This document shows, one piece after another, positions 8,925-17,272 of a DNA stretch of 46,061 bases. How positions within the stretch are numbered: the first letter of the stretch is position 1; each line of letters starts with the position of its first letter. The translations under genes were made by a program, and so were the position numbers. The notes under the pieces were generated by a model, which made no database searches, was not told the origin of the DNA, and saw nothing but the letters and a program-made list of their open reading frames with translations. The DNA lies in assembly GCA_030824275.1 (NCBI GenBank), contig JAVBXY010000027.1:1-46061 (forward strand), given 5' to 3'. Source of the DNA: Rhodocyclaceae bacterium (GTDB lineage: Bacteria > Pseudomonadota > Gammaproteobacteria > Burkholderiales > Rhodocyclaceae).

Positions 8925-9799
8925 TGATCGAACGCATCGCGGGCATCGTCTTCCCGATCTACGCCGTGGTCGCCGTGGGCTATGCCTACGGCCGCTGGAA
9001 AAAGCCGGACATGGCCTTCGCCAACCAGCTCAACATGGACATCTTCGTCCCGGCGCTGGTTTTCGCGGCGCTGGCCAGCAAGTCCTTCGATATTGCGCAG
9101 AACATTCCCTTGCTGATCGGGGCCACGGCCGTGACTTTGGGCACCGGTCTGCTGGCCTGGCCAGTGGCGCGGATTCTGGGGGTGGCCAGCAATACATTCG
9201 TGCCACCGATGATGTTCAAGAACTCCGGCAACATGGGCCTGCCCTTGATCGTACTCGCCTTCGGTGAGTCGGCTCTGCCGGCTGCCGTGGTGCTGTTCTT
9301 TGTCGAGAACACCCTGCACTATTCGCTCGGCACCTGGATGCTGGATCACAAGGCCAAGCTCTGGAACCTCTGGCGGGTGCCGGTAATCGCCGCCGCCATT
9401 GGCGGGTTGGCGGTCAGCATGACCCAGTTCCCGCTCTGGCAGCCCTTGTGGCTGGGGGTGAAAATGCTGGGCGACGTGTCCATTCCGCTGCTGCTGTTTT
9501 CGCTCGGCGTGCGTCTGACGGATAGTCGTTTCACTGACCTGAACGTCAGCATTGTCGGTGCGCTGACTTCGCCGGTGGCGGGCGTGTTGGTTGCCCTTGC
9601 TGCGAATTTCGTGCTTGGCCTGGAGGGTCGTGACGCGGCCATGTTGATCCTGTTCGGCGCCCTGCCGCCGGCGGTGCTCAACTACATCTTCGCCGAGCGC
9701 TATCGGCAGGAACCCGAGCGGGTCGCCTCCATCGTCATGATCGGCAACACGGCCTCGTTGGCCATCATTCCGCTGACCTTGGCCTGGGTGCTGCGTTAG
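8924..9799 (+). CDS. AEC (auxin efflux carrier) family transporter
   Basis: A 291-residue inner-membrane protein with about ten hydrophobic helices in two inverted halves. The conserved half-repeat block MMFKNSGNMGLPLIVLAFG and the C-terminal GALPPAVLNYIFAERY with NTASLAIIPLTL are typical of the AEC family, whose bacterial members move small organic acids. The substrate cannot be told from sequence. It overlaps the hslU stop by one base (TGATG), so it is read from the same message. The pairing with hslVU is positional only. It ends 7 bases from the convergent MscS-family gene with no clear terminator between. Confidence 0.85.
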   Translation: MIERIAGIVFPIYAVVAVGYAYGRWKKPDMAFANQLNMDIFVPALVFAALASKSFDIAQNIPLLIGATAVTLGTGLLAWPVARILGVASNTFVPPMMFKNSGNMGLPLIVLAFGESALPAAVVLFFVENTLHYSLGTWMLDHKAKLWNLWRVPVIAAAIGGLAVSMTQFPLWQPLWLGVKMLGDVSIPLLLFSLGVRLTDSRFTDLNVSIVGALTSPVAGVLVALAANFVLGLEGRDAAMLILFGALPPAVLNYIFAERYRQEPERVASIVMIGNTASLAIIPLTLAWVLR

Positions 9800-9806
9800 G
9801 CCGAGT

Positions 9807-11273
9807 TTAGGTCTTGGTCAGACCAAAGAACTGGCGCAAACGGCGGGCGAACTGACCGGCCTCGGCATCGATGCGGTCGCTGAGTTCGCGCTGGCGCAAC
9901 TGGGAGGCCAGTTGCCCGTTGTGCATCTCCCGCGCGATGACCGCGCGACTGAAGGCCTGGGCCAGGGCAGGGTTCTCCGCCAGCAGGCTGGACACGGCGT
10001 CCTTGGTGATTTCGCAGACCACGCACTCGACCGCGCAGACCACGGTGGCCGAGCGCGGTTCACCGGTGAGCAGGGAGCGCTCGCCAAAAAATTCGCCGGG
10101 CCCCAGTTCGGCCACCTGGAACTGGCTGCCGTCCTCGCGGGTAACGGAAACGTGCAGCAGACCTTCGGCGAGCACGAACATGGAATCCCCGACGTCGCCC
10201 TGGGAAACCACGGTTTCGCCCTGCTGCATGGGGAAGACGGCCATCTCGGTGGCCAGCTGCTGCAACTCGCCATTGCTCAGTGACGCGAACAGAGGGAGTT
10301 GCGCCAACTGGCGAACCTGATCCTTGTCGTAATGCCAGTTGCGCTGGCGCCAGGGCATGCGGGCGAGGAAGATGTCGCGGCGCGGATAGCTGAGACTGAT
10401 GCCGGCATTGCGCAAGTGGGCAATCACCATGCGCAGCAGCAGGCTGCGCGCCCTCCCTGGAGGTACCTTGTCAGCCTGGATGCTGTAGGAAATCTTGTAC
10501 TCGATGCCGTCGGGTGTCGTTGCGTTGACCTCGATGTCCGGGCGCGGCTCGGCGAGGATGCCGTCCGGGCCCACGCTCTGCTGCGTGGCAGCGCCGAGGA
10601 TGCGTAGCGCGCGCTCGGTGGGGACGCTGAAGTCGAGTACCAGCTTGACTTCGAAGCCGCTGACGTCGTCAGGCATCGAGGTGTTGGTGACGATGGTCGA
10701 GGTGAGGAAACTGTTGGGGATAACCACGACATTGCGCGAATTGGTCGCCAAGCGGGTGGTACGCCAGTTGGTTTCGAGCACGCGGCCGAAGTAAGTGCCG
10801 AAGCGGGTGTGGCAGGTGATCCAGTCGCCGACGCGGAAGGGCTGTTCGATGTGGATCGCCAGCCCGGAGAAGGTGTCGAGAATCAGGTTGCGCAGGGCCA
10901 GGCCGACGACGATACCGATGGCACCCGAGGTGGCCCACAGGCCGGTCACCGGCTGTTCGAAGACGACGCCTACGATGCCGGCCAGGGCCAGCAGCATCAC
11001 CAGCAGGTTGCCCAGTTGTTCCACCAGCCGGGGCGGCGTGCGGCCCAAGGCCCTCAGCACCAGGCCATGCCAGAAGAAGGCGCCGATCAGTACGTTCAGC
11101 AGGTGGGCGGCAGTCAGCCATACCAGCGACAAGGCGAGGCGTTCGGCCAAAAGCCCGCTTTCAGCACTCAAGCCGAGCGGTGTCAGCAGCGCTTCGAGCA
11201 ATGCCAGCAGCAACCATGCTCCGCCGGCCAATGCCAGTGCCATCAGGCCTTTGCGCCAGAAATCCTTTGCCAT
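9807..11273 (-). CDS. MscS-family mechanosensitive channel with C-terminal cyclic-nucleotide-binding domain
   Basis: A 488-residue protein. Hydrophobic helices lie at about 10-30, 45-70 and 86-130, the last being the pore-lining helix (GLWATSGAIGIVVGLALRN). The MscS beta domain follows (FRVGDWI, GRVLETNWRTT, IPNSFL at 145-190), then the vestibule part to about 300. Residues 325-445 form a cNMP-binding beta roll with an intact phosphate cassette (FFGERSLLTGEPRSA, E398 and R407). This matches the ligand-gated bCNG group related to MscS rather than a simple osmotic valve. A short amphipathic helix closes the protein. It is the last gene of the minus-strand run from lptM, 17 bases after the RND pump gene. 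No adenylate or guanylate cyclase is nearby. Confidence 0.88.
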   Translation of the reverse strand: MAKDFWRKGLMALALAGGAWLLLALLEALLTPLGLSAESGLLAERLALSLVWLTAAHLLNVLIGAFFWHGLVLRALGRTPPRLVEQLGNLLVMLLALAGIVGVVFEQPVTGLWATSGAIGIVVGLALRNLILDTFSGLAIHIEQPFRVGDWITCHTRFGTYFGRVLETNWRTTRLATNSRNVVVIPNSFLTSTIVTNTSMPDDVSGFEVKLVLDFSVPTERALRILGAATQQSVGPDGILAEPRPDIEVNATTPDGIEYKISYSIQADKVPPGRARSLLLRMVIAHLRNAGISLSYPRRDIFLARMPWRQRNWHYDKDQVRQLAQLPLFASLSNGELQQLATEMAVFPMQQGETVVSQGDVGDSMFVLAEGLLHVSVTREDGSQFQVAELGPGEFFGERSLLTGEPRSATVVCAVECVVCEITKDAVSSLLAENPALAQAFSRAVIAREMHNGQLASQLRQRELSDRIDAEAGQFARRLRQFFGLTKT

Positions 11274-11290
11274 CCGTTATCCCTATCTAC

Positions 11291-14200
11291 TCAGTTCGCT
11301 ACGGGTTTTCTCTGCCGTCCCTCGATCAGGGAGTACACCGCCGGGACGACGACCAGCGTCAGCAGGGTCGAGGAAATCATGCCGCCGATGACGGCGATGG
11401 AGAGCGGTTGGTTGGTCGCGGCGCCGGCACCGAGACCGAGGGCGGCGGGGAAGAGTGCGAGGATCACTGTCGCCGAGGTCATCATCACTGGCCGCATGCG
11501 GATTGGGCAGGCGTTGCGCAAGGCCGCATCCACGGCCATACCCTGTTCGCGGCGCTGATTGGTGAGATCTACCAGCAGAATGGAGTTCTTGGCGACAAGA
11601 CCGATCAGCAGCGTCAGGCCGATCATCGAGTAGATGTTCAACGTCTGCCCCGTGACCCACAGCGCGGCGATACCGCCGATGACGGCCAGCGGTTGGGCCA
11701 ACATGACGATGGCCGGTTGCAGGAAGCTGTTGAACTGGCTGGCCAGCACCATGTAAAGCAGAACCAGGGCGAGGGCGAAGGCGAAAGCCATGTATTTGAC
11801 GGTCTTGCCGAATTCCTCGGCCTGTCCGATCAGCTTGACCTGATAGCCGGCAGGCAGGATTTCGGCGGCGGTCTTCTTCACCAGGTCCACTGCCTCGCCG
11901 AGCGGAATGGTGGGGGTGGCATAGAAGGTGGCGGCGTATTGCAGATCGTAGCGGCCGATGACAGCCGGACCGAGCTTTTCCTCGAAACGGGCAACGGAAT
12001 CAAGGCGCACCATCTTGCCGTCCTTGCTGCGGATGAAGATTTTTGCCAAGTCTGCCGGCTGGGTGAATTCGCCTGGCTTGGCCTTGACCCGGATGTCGTA
12101 GCGCTGGCCGTCGCCGGGCTCGTCGTTGAACTTGGCGATATCGACACCGCCGGTGAGCATGTTGACCGCGAGGGCCACATCCACCGTGGACAGGTTGGCG
12201 TTGGCGATACGCAGGCGGTCGGGGGTGAAGACGAGTTGCGGCAGATCGAGCTGGACGTCGGTATCGACGCGGCCGATGCCCGACTGGGCGGCGAATTTCT
12301 GTTGCAGCTCGCGGGACAGGCGGCCGATTTCATCGATGTTGTTGCCCGTGAGGACGAACTGCAACGGCTCGCCACGCTGACCACCGATCAGGGCGAAAGG
12401 TGCAGCGAAGACGCGGGCGCCGGGGATGGCGGCCAGTTCCTTGCGCAACTTCGCGACGACCTCCTGCTGGCTGCGCGTGCGCTCGTGGCGTGGTGCCATA
12501 CGCACGACCACGGTGCCCTGGTTGACCTGGCCGGCGCTGCCCAGGCCGATGAGGGCGAATTCGGTGCGCACCTCGGGATAGCGGTCGAGTACTTTCTCCA
12601 CTTCGCGCAGGCGACTATCGGTGTAATCGATGCTGGAGCCCAGTGGCGTACGCAGGGAGATGCGGAAGCGGCCTTCGTCCTCGTCGGGGGCGAAGGTCTT
12701 GCCCACGTTCATGAAGAAGAAGCTGCTGGCGGCAACCACGACGGCGGTCAGCGCGACCACCTGCCAACGATGGGTGAGTGCTTTGTCGAGCAGGCGCACA
12801 TAGATACGGTCCATGCCGCCGAGAATGCCATCGAGCAGGTGGTAGATGCGGCCGTGCTGCTTCTCGACCTTCAGATAGCGCGAGCAGAGCATGGGGGTGA
12901 GCGTCAGGGAGACGAACAACGAGACCAGCACGCCGAAGGTGACGACAACGGCGAAGGAGCGGAAGAACTGGCCGATGATGCCGGAGAGAAAAATCACCGG
13001 GGCGAAGATGGAGACCAGCGAGAGCGTGGCAGCGATGACGGCGAAGACCACTTCCTTGCTGCCGTTAATGGCGGCCGAGTGCGGGTCGGGATCGATTTCC
13101 TCGCGATGGCGGAAGATATTCTCCAGCACTACGATGGCGTCGTCAACCACCACACCGATCAGCAGCAGCAGGGCCAGCATGGTCAGTGAATTGAGCGTGT
13201 AGCCGAAGAAGTAGATCACGGCGATGGCGCCCATCAGCGAGACCGGGATGGCCAGGGCGACGATCAGCGTCGACCGGATCGAGCGCAGAAAGAACCAGAC
13301 CACCAGCGAGGCTAGCAGCGTGCCTTCGATCAGGTGTTCCTTCAGTGAGTTGACGATCTCGAGGATGAACACCGCGTCGTTGGAGACGACCTCGATCTTC
13401 AGGCCCGGCGGCAGTTGCGGTTCGATCTCCTTGGCCAGCTTTTCCTTGATCCGGTCGACGATGGCGACGGTGTTGGCGTTGGTGACCTTGACCACGCCGA
13501 GGCCGACGGTCAGTTCGCCGTTGAAGCGCGCAAGCTGGCGGTTGTCGGTGAGTCCATCCTCCAGTTCGGCGACGTCCTTGAGGCGGATGGCGACGCCGTT
13601 GCGTTGGACGACGACGAGATCGGCCAGCTTGTCCAGGCTGTGGAATTCGAGGTCGAGCTTGACCAGACTTTCGGTGGTCTGGCCGACGACGAAACCACCG
13701 GCAAGCTGAACGTGTTCGGCAGCGAAGGCGGCGCTGATGTCCTGCGGCGATACCGCCAGCGCGGCCATGCGGTCGGGCAGCAGATTGACGCGGATGGTGC
13801 GGTCGCGACGACCGCCGAGTCGCACTTCGCCGACGCCGTCGATGGTCTCCAGTTTTTTCTTCAGCACGTTGATGGCGTACTGGTTCAACTGCTGCTGGGT
13901 GCGGTCGCCCTGCAAGGCCATCCAGAAGATCGGCGAGGCATTGGTTTCGACCTTAGCCACGATGGGCGGGTCCACGTCCCTGGGCAAGCGGCGCTGGGCC
14001 TGATTCACCTTGGACTGGACTTCGCTGAAGGCGACATCCACGTTCTTTTCCAGGCCGAAGGTGATGTTCACCACCGAGACGCCGGGCGACGAGGTGGATT
14101 GGATATGCTCGATGCCCGGCACACTGTTGACCGAGCTTTCGACGACATTGGTGACGCTGGCGTCGACGATGTCCGGGTTGGCGCCCTTCAGCGTGGTGGT

Positions 14201-14341
14201 GATGGAAACCACCGGAAACTCGATGTAGGGCAGGCGGTCCATGCCGATGCGGCTGAAGGCGATGACGCCAAACAGCACCAGTACGGCGTTGAGCATCCAC
14301 GCCATGACATGGCGTTTGACGGAAAGCTCGGGCAGGGTCAT
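11291..14341 (-). CDS. RND efflux pump inner-membrane subunit (HAE1 type)
   Basis: A 1016-residue proton-driven pump with 12 predicted membrane helices and two large periplasmic loops. TM1 is at about 10-30. TM4 carries the proton-relay acids in GVVVDDAIVVLENI (D400, D401). TM10-11 have QPLAVIGGIAALWVTG and GLVAKNSILLVDLTNQRRE, the hydrophobic/amphiphilic efflux (AcrB/MexF-like) signature rather than the heavy-metal one. It shares an ATGA overlap with the adaptor gene upstream. No outer-membrane channel gene is in the run, so it probably borrows a TolC-like protein coded elsewhere. The substrate range is unknown. Confidence 0.93.
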   Translation of the reverse strand: MTLPELSVKRHVMAWMLNAVLVLFGVIAFSRIGMDRLPYIEFPVVSITTTLKGANPDIVDASVTNVVESSVNSVPGIEHIQSTSSPGVSVVNITFGLEKNVDVAFSEVQSKVNQAQRRLPRDVDPPIVAKVETNASPIFWMALQGDRTQQQLNQYAINVLKKKLETIDGVGEVRLGGRRDRTIRVNLLPDRMAALAVSPQDISAAFAAEHVQLAGGFVVGQTTESLVKLDLEFHSLDKLADLVVVQRNGVAIRLKDVAELEDGLTDNRQLARFNGELTVGLGVVKVTNANTVAIVDRIKEKLAKEIEPQLPPGLKIEVVSNDAVFILEIVNSLKEHLIEGTLLASLVVWFFLRSIRSTLIVALAIPVSLMGAIAVIYFFGYTLNSLTMLALLLLIGVVVDDAIVVLENIFRHREEIDPDPHSAAINGSKEVVFAVIAATLSLVSIFAPVIFLSGIIGQFFRSFAVVVTFGVLVSLFVSLTLTPMLCSRYLKVEKQHGRIYHLLDGILGGMDRIYVRLLDKALTHRWQVVALTAVVVAASSFFFMNVGKTFAPDEDEGRFRISLRTPLGSSIDYTDSRLREVEKVLDRYPEVRTEFALIGLGSAGQVNQGTVVVRMAPRHERTRSQQEVVAKLRKELAAIPGARVFAAPFALIGGQRGEPLQFVLTGNNIDEIGRLSRELQQKFAAQSGIGRVDTDVQLDLPQLVFTPDRLRIANANLSTVDVALAVNMLTGGVDIAKFNDEPGDGQRYDIRVKAKPGEFTQPADLAKIFIRSKDGKMVRLDSVARFEEKLGPAVIGRYDLQYAATFYATPTIPLGEAVDLVKKTAAEILPAGYQVKLIGQAEEFGKTVKYMAFAFALALVLLYMVLASQFNSFLQPAIVMLAQPLAVIGGIAALWVTGQTLNIYSMIGLTLLIGLVAKNSILLVDLTNQRREQGMAVDAALRNACPIRMRPVMMTSATVILALFPAALGLGAGAATNQPLSIAVIGGMISSTLLTLVVVPAVYSLIEGRQRKPVAN

Positions 14342-15435
14342 TTCGTTTCGGGCTTGGCGACCGCCGTATCACCAGCGCCGACTTTTTTGCCTGGCGCGGT
14401 CGCTTCCTTGATCGCCACTGCGGTGTTGTTGGTGAGGAAGCCGGCGCCATCGAGGGCAACGGTTTCGGCGCCGACGAGTCCCTCCAGCACCTCGACGCGA
14501 CCGCCGCGCTTGGCGCCGGCCTTGATGACTTTCTGCTGGGCTTTCTTCTGGCCGTTCTCGTCGACGATCACATATACGACCTTGCCGGCGGGGCGCAGCA
14601 CGACGCTTTGCTCGGGCACCGTCAACGCCGAGGCCTTGGCGGCCAGGCTGACGGTGGCATTCACCGTGCCGCCGCCGCGCAAGGCGCCGTCATTGTTGTC
14701 GATGTCCACCAGCACATCAAGCGTACGGCTGCCTTCGACGATGCCGGGACGGATGTCGCGGATGGTGCTTTCATAAATCTTGCCGGGGGCGGTCGGCGAG
14801 GTCAGGCGTACGGCCTGGCCAAGTTTCAGGCGCGACGCGGCGCTTTCGGGGAAGGGCAGGTGGGCGCGCAACTTCTTCGGTGCGACGAGCTGAAACAGTG
14901 GATCGCCGAGCTTGACGTAGTCGCCGGGGGCGACGATCTGTATCTCGACGACGCCGTCCATGGGGGCACGCACCTGGGTTTTCTCCAGACTGCGGCGGCT
15001 GATGTCGGCGCGGGCACGGGCCACGTCGCGCTGGGCGGTGGCGTTCTCGCCGGCGCTCTTCGACAGGAAGCCTTTGGCGACCAGGGCCAGTTGACGCTCC
15101 TCCAGCACTTCGAGGCGGCGCGCTTCGGCGTCGTCGGCCCGGTGCTGCAAGGCCACGTCGCCCGGATCGATGACTGCCAGCACCTCGCCAGTCTTGACCA
15201 TCTTGCCGGTACGGGCGAGAACCTGCGTCACCCGGCCGGCCACTTCGGCACCGACCTTGGGATCGGCCAGCACTTCGAGGGTGCCGAGGGTTTCCTCGAC
15301 CACTTCGAACTCGCCCTGCGTCACCTGGGTGACGGTGATCAGGGTGGCCGGTGGACCGGATTTCTTTTCCTCGGCCGGCTTGCCGCAGGCAGTGAGCAGG
15401 ATCAGTGGCAGGACAAGGATGTATGTGCGATGCAT
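14338..15435 (-). CDS. RND efflux periplasmic adaptor, lipoprotein (membrane fusion protein)
   Basis: A 365-residue adaptor. The N-terminus is a lipoprotein signal with lipobox LTAC (C17). The lipoyl half-motifs (KVGAEVAGRVTQVLARTGKMV and RAPMDGVVEIQIVAPGDYV), a hairpin of helices between them, and the beta-barrel block (VRLTSPTAPGKIYESTI) are in the usual order for HlyD/AcrA-type proteins. It should bridge the RND pump to an outer-membrane channel. The start overlaps the lysA stop by one base. The C-terminal residues about 350-359 (KKVGAGDTAVA) come from a copy of the dispersed element, giving a charged tail beyond the usual domain end. Confidence 0.9.
   Translation of the reverse strand: MHRTYILVLPLILLTACGKPAEEKKSGPPATLITVTQVTQGEFEVVEETLGTLEVLADPKVGAEVAGRVTQVLARTGKMVKTGEVLAVIDPGDVALQHRADDAEARRLEVLEERQLALVAKGFLSKSAGENATAQRDVARARADISRRSLEKTQVRAPMDGVVEIQIVAPGDYVKLGDPLFQLVAPKKLRAHLPFPESAASRLKLGQAVRLTSPTAPGKIYESTIRDIRPGIVEGSRTLDVLVDIDNNDGALRGGGTVNATVSLAAKASALTVPEQSVVLRPAGKVVYVIVDENGQKKAQQKVIKAGAKRGGRVEVLEGLVGAETVALDGAGFLTNNTAVAIKEATAPGKKVGAGDTAVAKPETK
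14361..14388 (-). repeat. Dispersed 14-mer element, copy 3 (C-terminal tail of RND adaptor)
   Basis: The exact core is on the minus strand at 14373-14386. It is read as K-V-G-A-G-D-T. The 22 bases at 14361-14382 are identical, as reverse complement, to 16764-16785 in lptM. Confidence 0.85.
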
Positions 15436-16730
15436 CAGGGCAGGAGTGCTTCCGTGGCGAAAAGTTCCGCCACGGTTTCGCGTCGACGGATCAGGTGGAT
15501 GGCCGCGCCATCCACCATGATCTCGGCGGCGCGCGGGCGCGTGTTGTAGTTGGAGGCCATGGCCATGCCGTAGGCGCCAGCGGAGAGGATCGCCAGCAGG
15601 TCGCCTTCGGCCAGCGCGAGTTCGCGGTCGTGGCCGAGAAAGTCGCCGGATTCGCAGATCGGGCCGACGACTTCCCAGGCGCGGGATTCTGTTGCTTTCG
15701 TCGCCGTCACCCCTTCGGGTGATTTCATATCACCAGCGCCGACTTTTACGATCTCGTGCCAGGCGTCGTAGAGCGCTGGGCGCATCAGGTCGTTCATGGC
15801 CGCGTCGACGATGGCGAAATGTTTTTCCTCGCCGGGCTTGAGCATTTCGACACGGGTCAGCAGCAGGCCGGCATTGCCGACCAGGGAGCGGCCCGGTTCG
15901 AAGATCAGCTTTTCCTTGCGGCCCTTGAGGCGGTCGAGCAGGGGGGCGAGGTAATCGGCGGCGGCCGGTGCCGGCTCGTCGGCGCGGTAGGTGATGCCCA
16001 TGCCGCCGCCGACGTCGATGTGCTCCAGCACGATGCCGGCAGCGGCGAGCCGGTCTACGAGACCGAGTACTTTGTCCGCTGCATCGCGGGCCGGCAGCGG
16101 GTCGAGCAGCTGCGAGCCGATATGGCAATCGATGCCTTTCACCGCCAGATTCGGCAGAGAGGCGGCACGTTGATAGAGGTCGAAGGCCTGATCGAAGGCG
16201 ACGCCAAACTTGGCGCTCTTGAGGCCGGTGGAAATATAGGGATGGGTCTTCGGGTCCACGTTCGGATTGACACGCAGCGAGACGGGCGCCTTGAGGCCCA
16301 GTTCGCCGGCAACGGTATTGAGCCGGTCGAGCTCGTTGGCCGATTCGACGTTGAAGCAGTGGATGCCGGCTTCAAGGGCGGCGCGCATTTCGGCGGGAGA
16401 CTTGCCGACGCCGGAGAAGACCACTTTCTTCGGGTCGCCGCCAGCGGCGAGGACACGGGCCAGTTCACCACCGGAGACGATATCGAAGCCGGCGCCGAGG
16501 CGGGCGAAGAGATTGAGGATGGCGAGGTTGGAGTTGGCCTTGGCGGCAAAGCAGATCAGCGAACGGTCCAGCAGGCCGCGGGCGGCGAGTGTGTCGCGGT
16601 AGCCGGCATAGGCGGCTTCCAGCGCGGCGCGCGAGTAGACGTAGCAGGGTGTGCCGAAACGTGCGGCGATGTCCGCCAGTGGGACGTCCTCGATGCAGCG
16701 GACGCCGTTGCGGACGGTGGTTACCGTCAT
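15435..16730 (-). CDS. lysA: Diaminopimelate decarboxylase
   Basis: A 431-residue PLP enzyme of fold type III that makes L-lysine from meso-diaminopimelate, the last lysine step. The PLP lysine is K64 in CFAAKANSN. HIGSQ, the glycine-rich phosphate site GGGMGITY, EPGRSLVGNAG, and the active-site CESGDFL are all present, so it should be active. It is longer than usual (about 405-420) because of a segment at about 328-352 (VGAGDMKSPEGVTATKATES) just before the conserved VVGPICESGDF. Part of that segment is a copy of the dispersed element. The gene overlaps lptM (ATGA at 16727-16730) upstream and the RND adaptor downstream, so lysine synthesis is cotranscribed with an efflux pump. Confidence 0.96.
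   Translation of the reverse strand: MTVTTVRNGVRCIEDVPLADIAARFGTPCYVYSRAALEAAYAGYRDTLAARGLLDRSLICFAAKANSNLAILNLFARLGAGFDIVSGGELARVLAAGGDPKKVVFSGVGKSPAEMRAALEAGIHCFNVESANELDRLNTVAGELGLKAPVSLRVNPNVDPKTHPYISTGLKSAKFGVAFDQAFDLYQRAASLPNLAVKGIDCHIGSQLLDPLPARDAADKVLGLVDRLAAAGIVLEHIDVGGGMGITYRADEPAPAAADYLAPLLDRLKGRKEKLIFEPGRSLVGNAGLLLTRVEMLKPGEEKHFAIVDAAMNDLMRPALYDAWHEIVKVGAGDMKSPEGVTATKATESRAWEVVGPICESGDFLGHDRELALAEGDLLAILSAGAYGMAMASNYNTRPRAAEIMVDGAAIHLIRRRETVAELFATEALLP
15728..15747 (-). repeat. Dispersed 14-mer element, copy 4 (insert in lysA)
   Basis: The exact core is on the minus strand at 15734-15747, read as K-V-G-A-G-D. Similarity with copy 3 runs for 20 bases. A CGCCGTCACC string nearby at 15701-15710 resembles the far end of the consensus, as if split by a short hairpin-forming insert. 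Confidence 0.8.
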
Positions 16731-16903
16731 TGCTTGCGCTCCTTGCTATCATCGGTCGCAGAAGTCGGCGCTGGTGATACGGCGGCAGGCGTGACGGCAG
16801 GCGCGGCAGCTTTGGCGGCCGGTGCCGGTGGTAACGAGAGCGGCGTCTTGGTGCCGCAGGCGGCAAGCAGGATCAGTGCAAAAAGGCTGGCAAATAGGCG
16901 CAT
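16727..16903 (-). CDS. lptM: Small lipoprotein LptM (YifL-like)
   Basis: A 58-residue lipoprotein with signal MRLFASLFALILLAACG, so C16 is the lipidated residue, followed by the short GTKTPLSLP block typical of this family. LptM assists assembly and disulfide maturation of the LPS translocon LptDE at the outer membrane. It commonly sits just before lysA and divergent from cyaY, exactly as here. The start at 16903 was chosen for the compact signal peptide. An in-frame ATG at 16915 is possible. The Ala/Pro-rich tail includes residues 40-48 (AAVSPAPTS) encoded by a copy of the dispersed element. The stop overlaps the lysA start. Confidence 0.85.
   Translation of the reverse strand: MRLFASLFALILLAACGTKTPLSLPPAPAAKAAAPAVTPAAVSPAPTSATDDSKERKQ
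16760..16785 (+). repeat. Dispersed 14-mer element, copy 5 (tail of lptM)
   Basis: The core has one mismatch (AGAAGTCGGCGCTG at 16760-16773). The following bases to 16785 match copy 3 exactly. The host gene is on the opposite strand and reads it as S-P-A-P-T-S. Confidence 0.78.
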
Positions 16904-16945
16904 GGCGGCAGGCATTTCATGACGGGCGAAGGATGGTAACACGCG

Positions 16946-17272
16946 ATGAATGAGCAGGAATTCATAACGGCGGCGGACGCCGAGCTGGCCCGCATCGAGG
17001 CCAGGCTGGAGGCGCTGACCGACGTCGGCGAGGTGGACTTCGACGTCGAGATCAAACCCGGCGGCATTATCGAGATCGAACTGGGGAACGGTTCGAAGAT
17101 CATCGTCAATCGTCACGTCGCCGCCCGCGAGATATGGCTGGCGGCGAAATCCGGCGGCTTCCATTTCCGCCATGAGGGTGGTCGCTGGATCGGTACCCGC
17201 GATGGCGAGGAACTGCTGACGGCTTTGGCCCGCTGCCTGTCGCAGCAAGCGGGCGTTCCCGTTTCGCTCTAG
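16946..17272 (+). CDS. cyaY: Iron-sulfur cluster assembly regulator CyaY (bacterial frataxin)
   Basis: A 108-residue frataxin. The acidic first helix (EQEFITAADAELARIEARLE), the acidic ridge (DVGEVDFDVEIKPGGIIEIEL), NGSKIIVNRH and the W-containing EIWLAAKSGGFHF block are diagnostic. It binds iron and modulates cysteine desulfurase IscS during Fe-S cluster assembly in the cytoplasm. It is divergent from lptM with about 40 bases between them. AAGGA stands 12 bases before the ATG. Its stop codon overlaps that of the convergent PBP1A gene (17269-17272). Confidence 0.94.
   Translation: MNEQEFITAADAELARIEARLEALTDVGEVDFDVEIKPGGIIEIELGNGSKIIVNRHVAAREIWLAAKSGGFHFRHEGGRWIGTRDGEELLTALARCLSQQAGVPVSL

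Noticed and set aside
11180..13189. Long plus-strand open frame of 669 codons
   Set aside because: It is antisense to the RND pump gene, whose protein is a full-length family member with intact motifs. The frame is open because of GC-rich codon use, and its translation has no recognisable domain.
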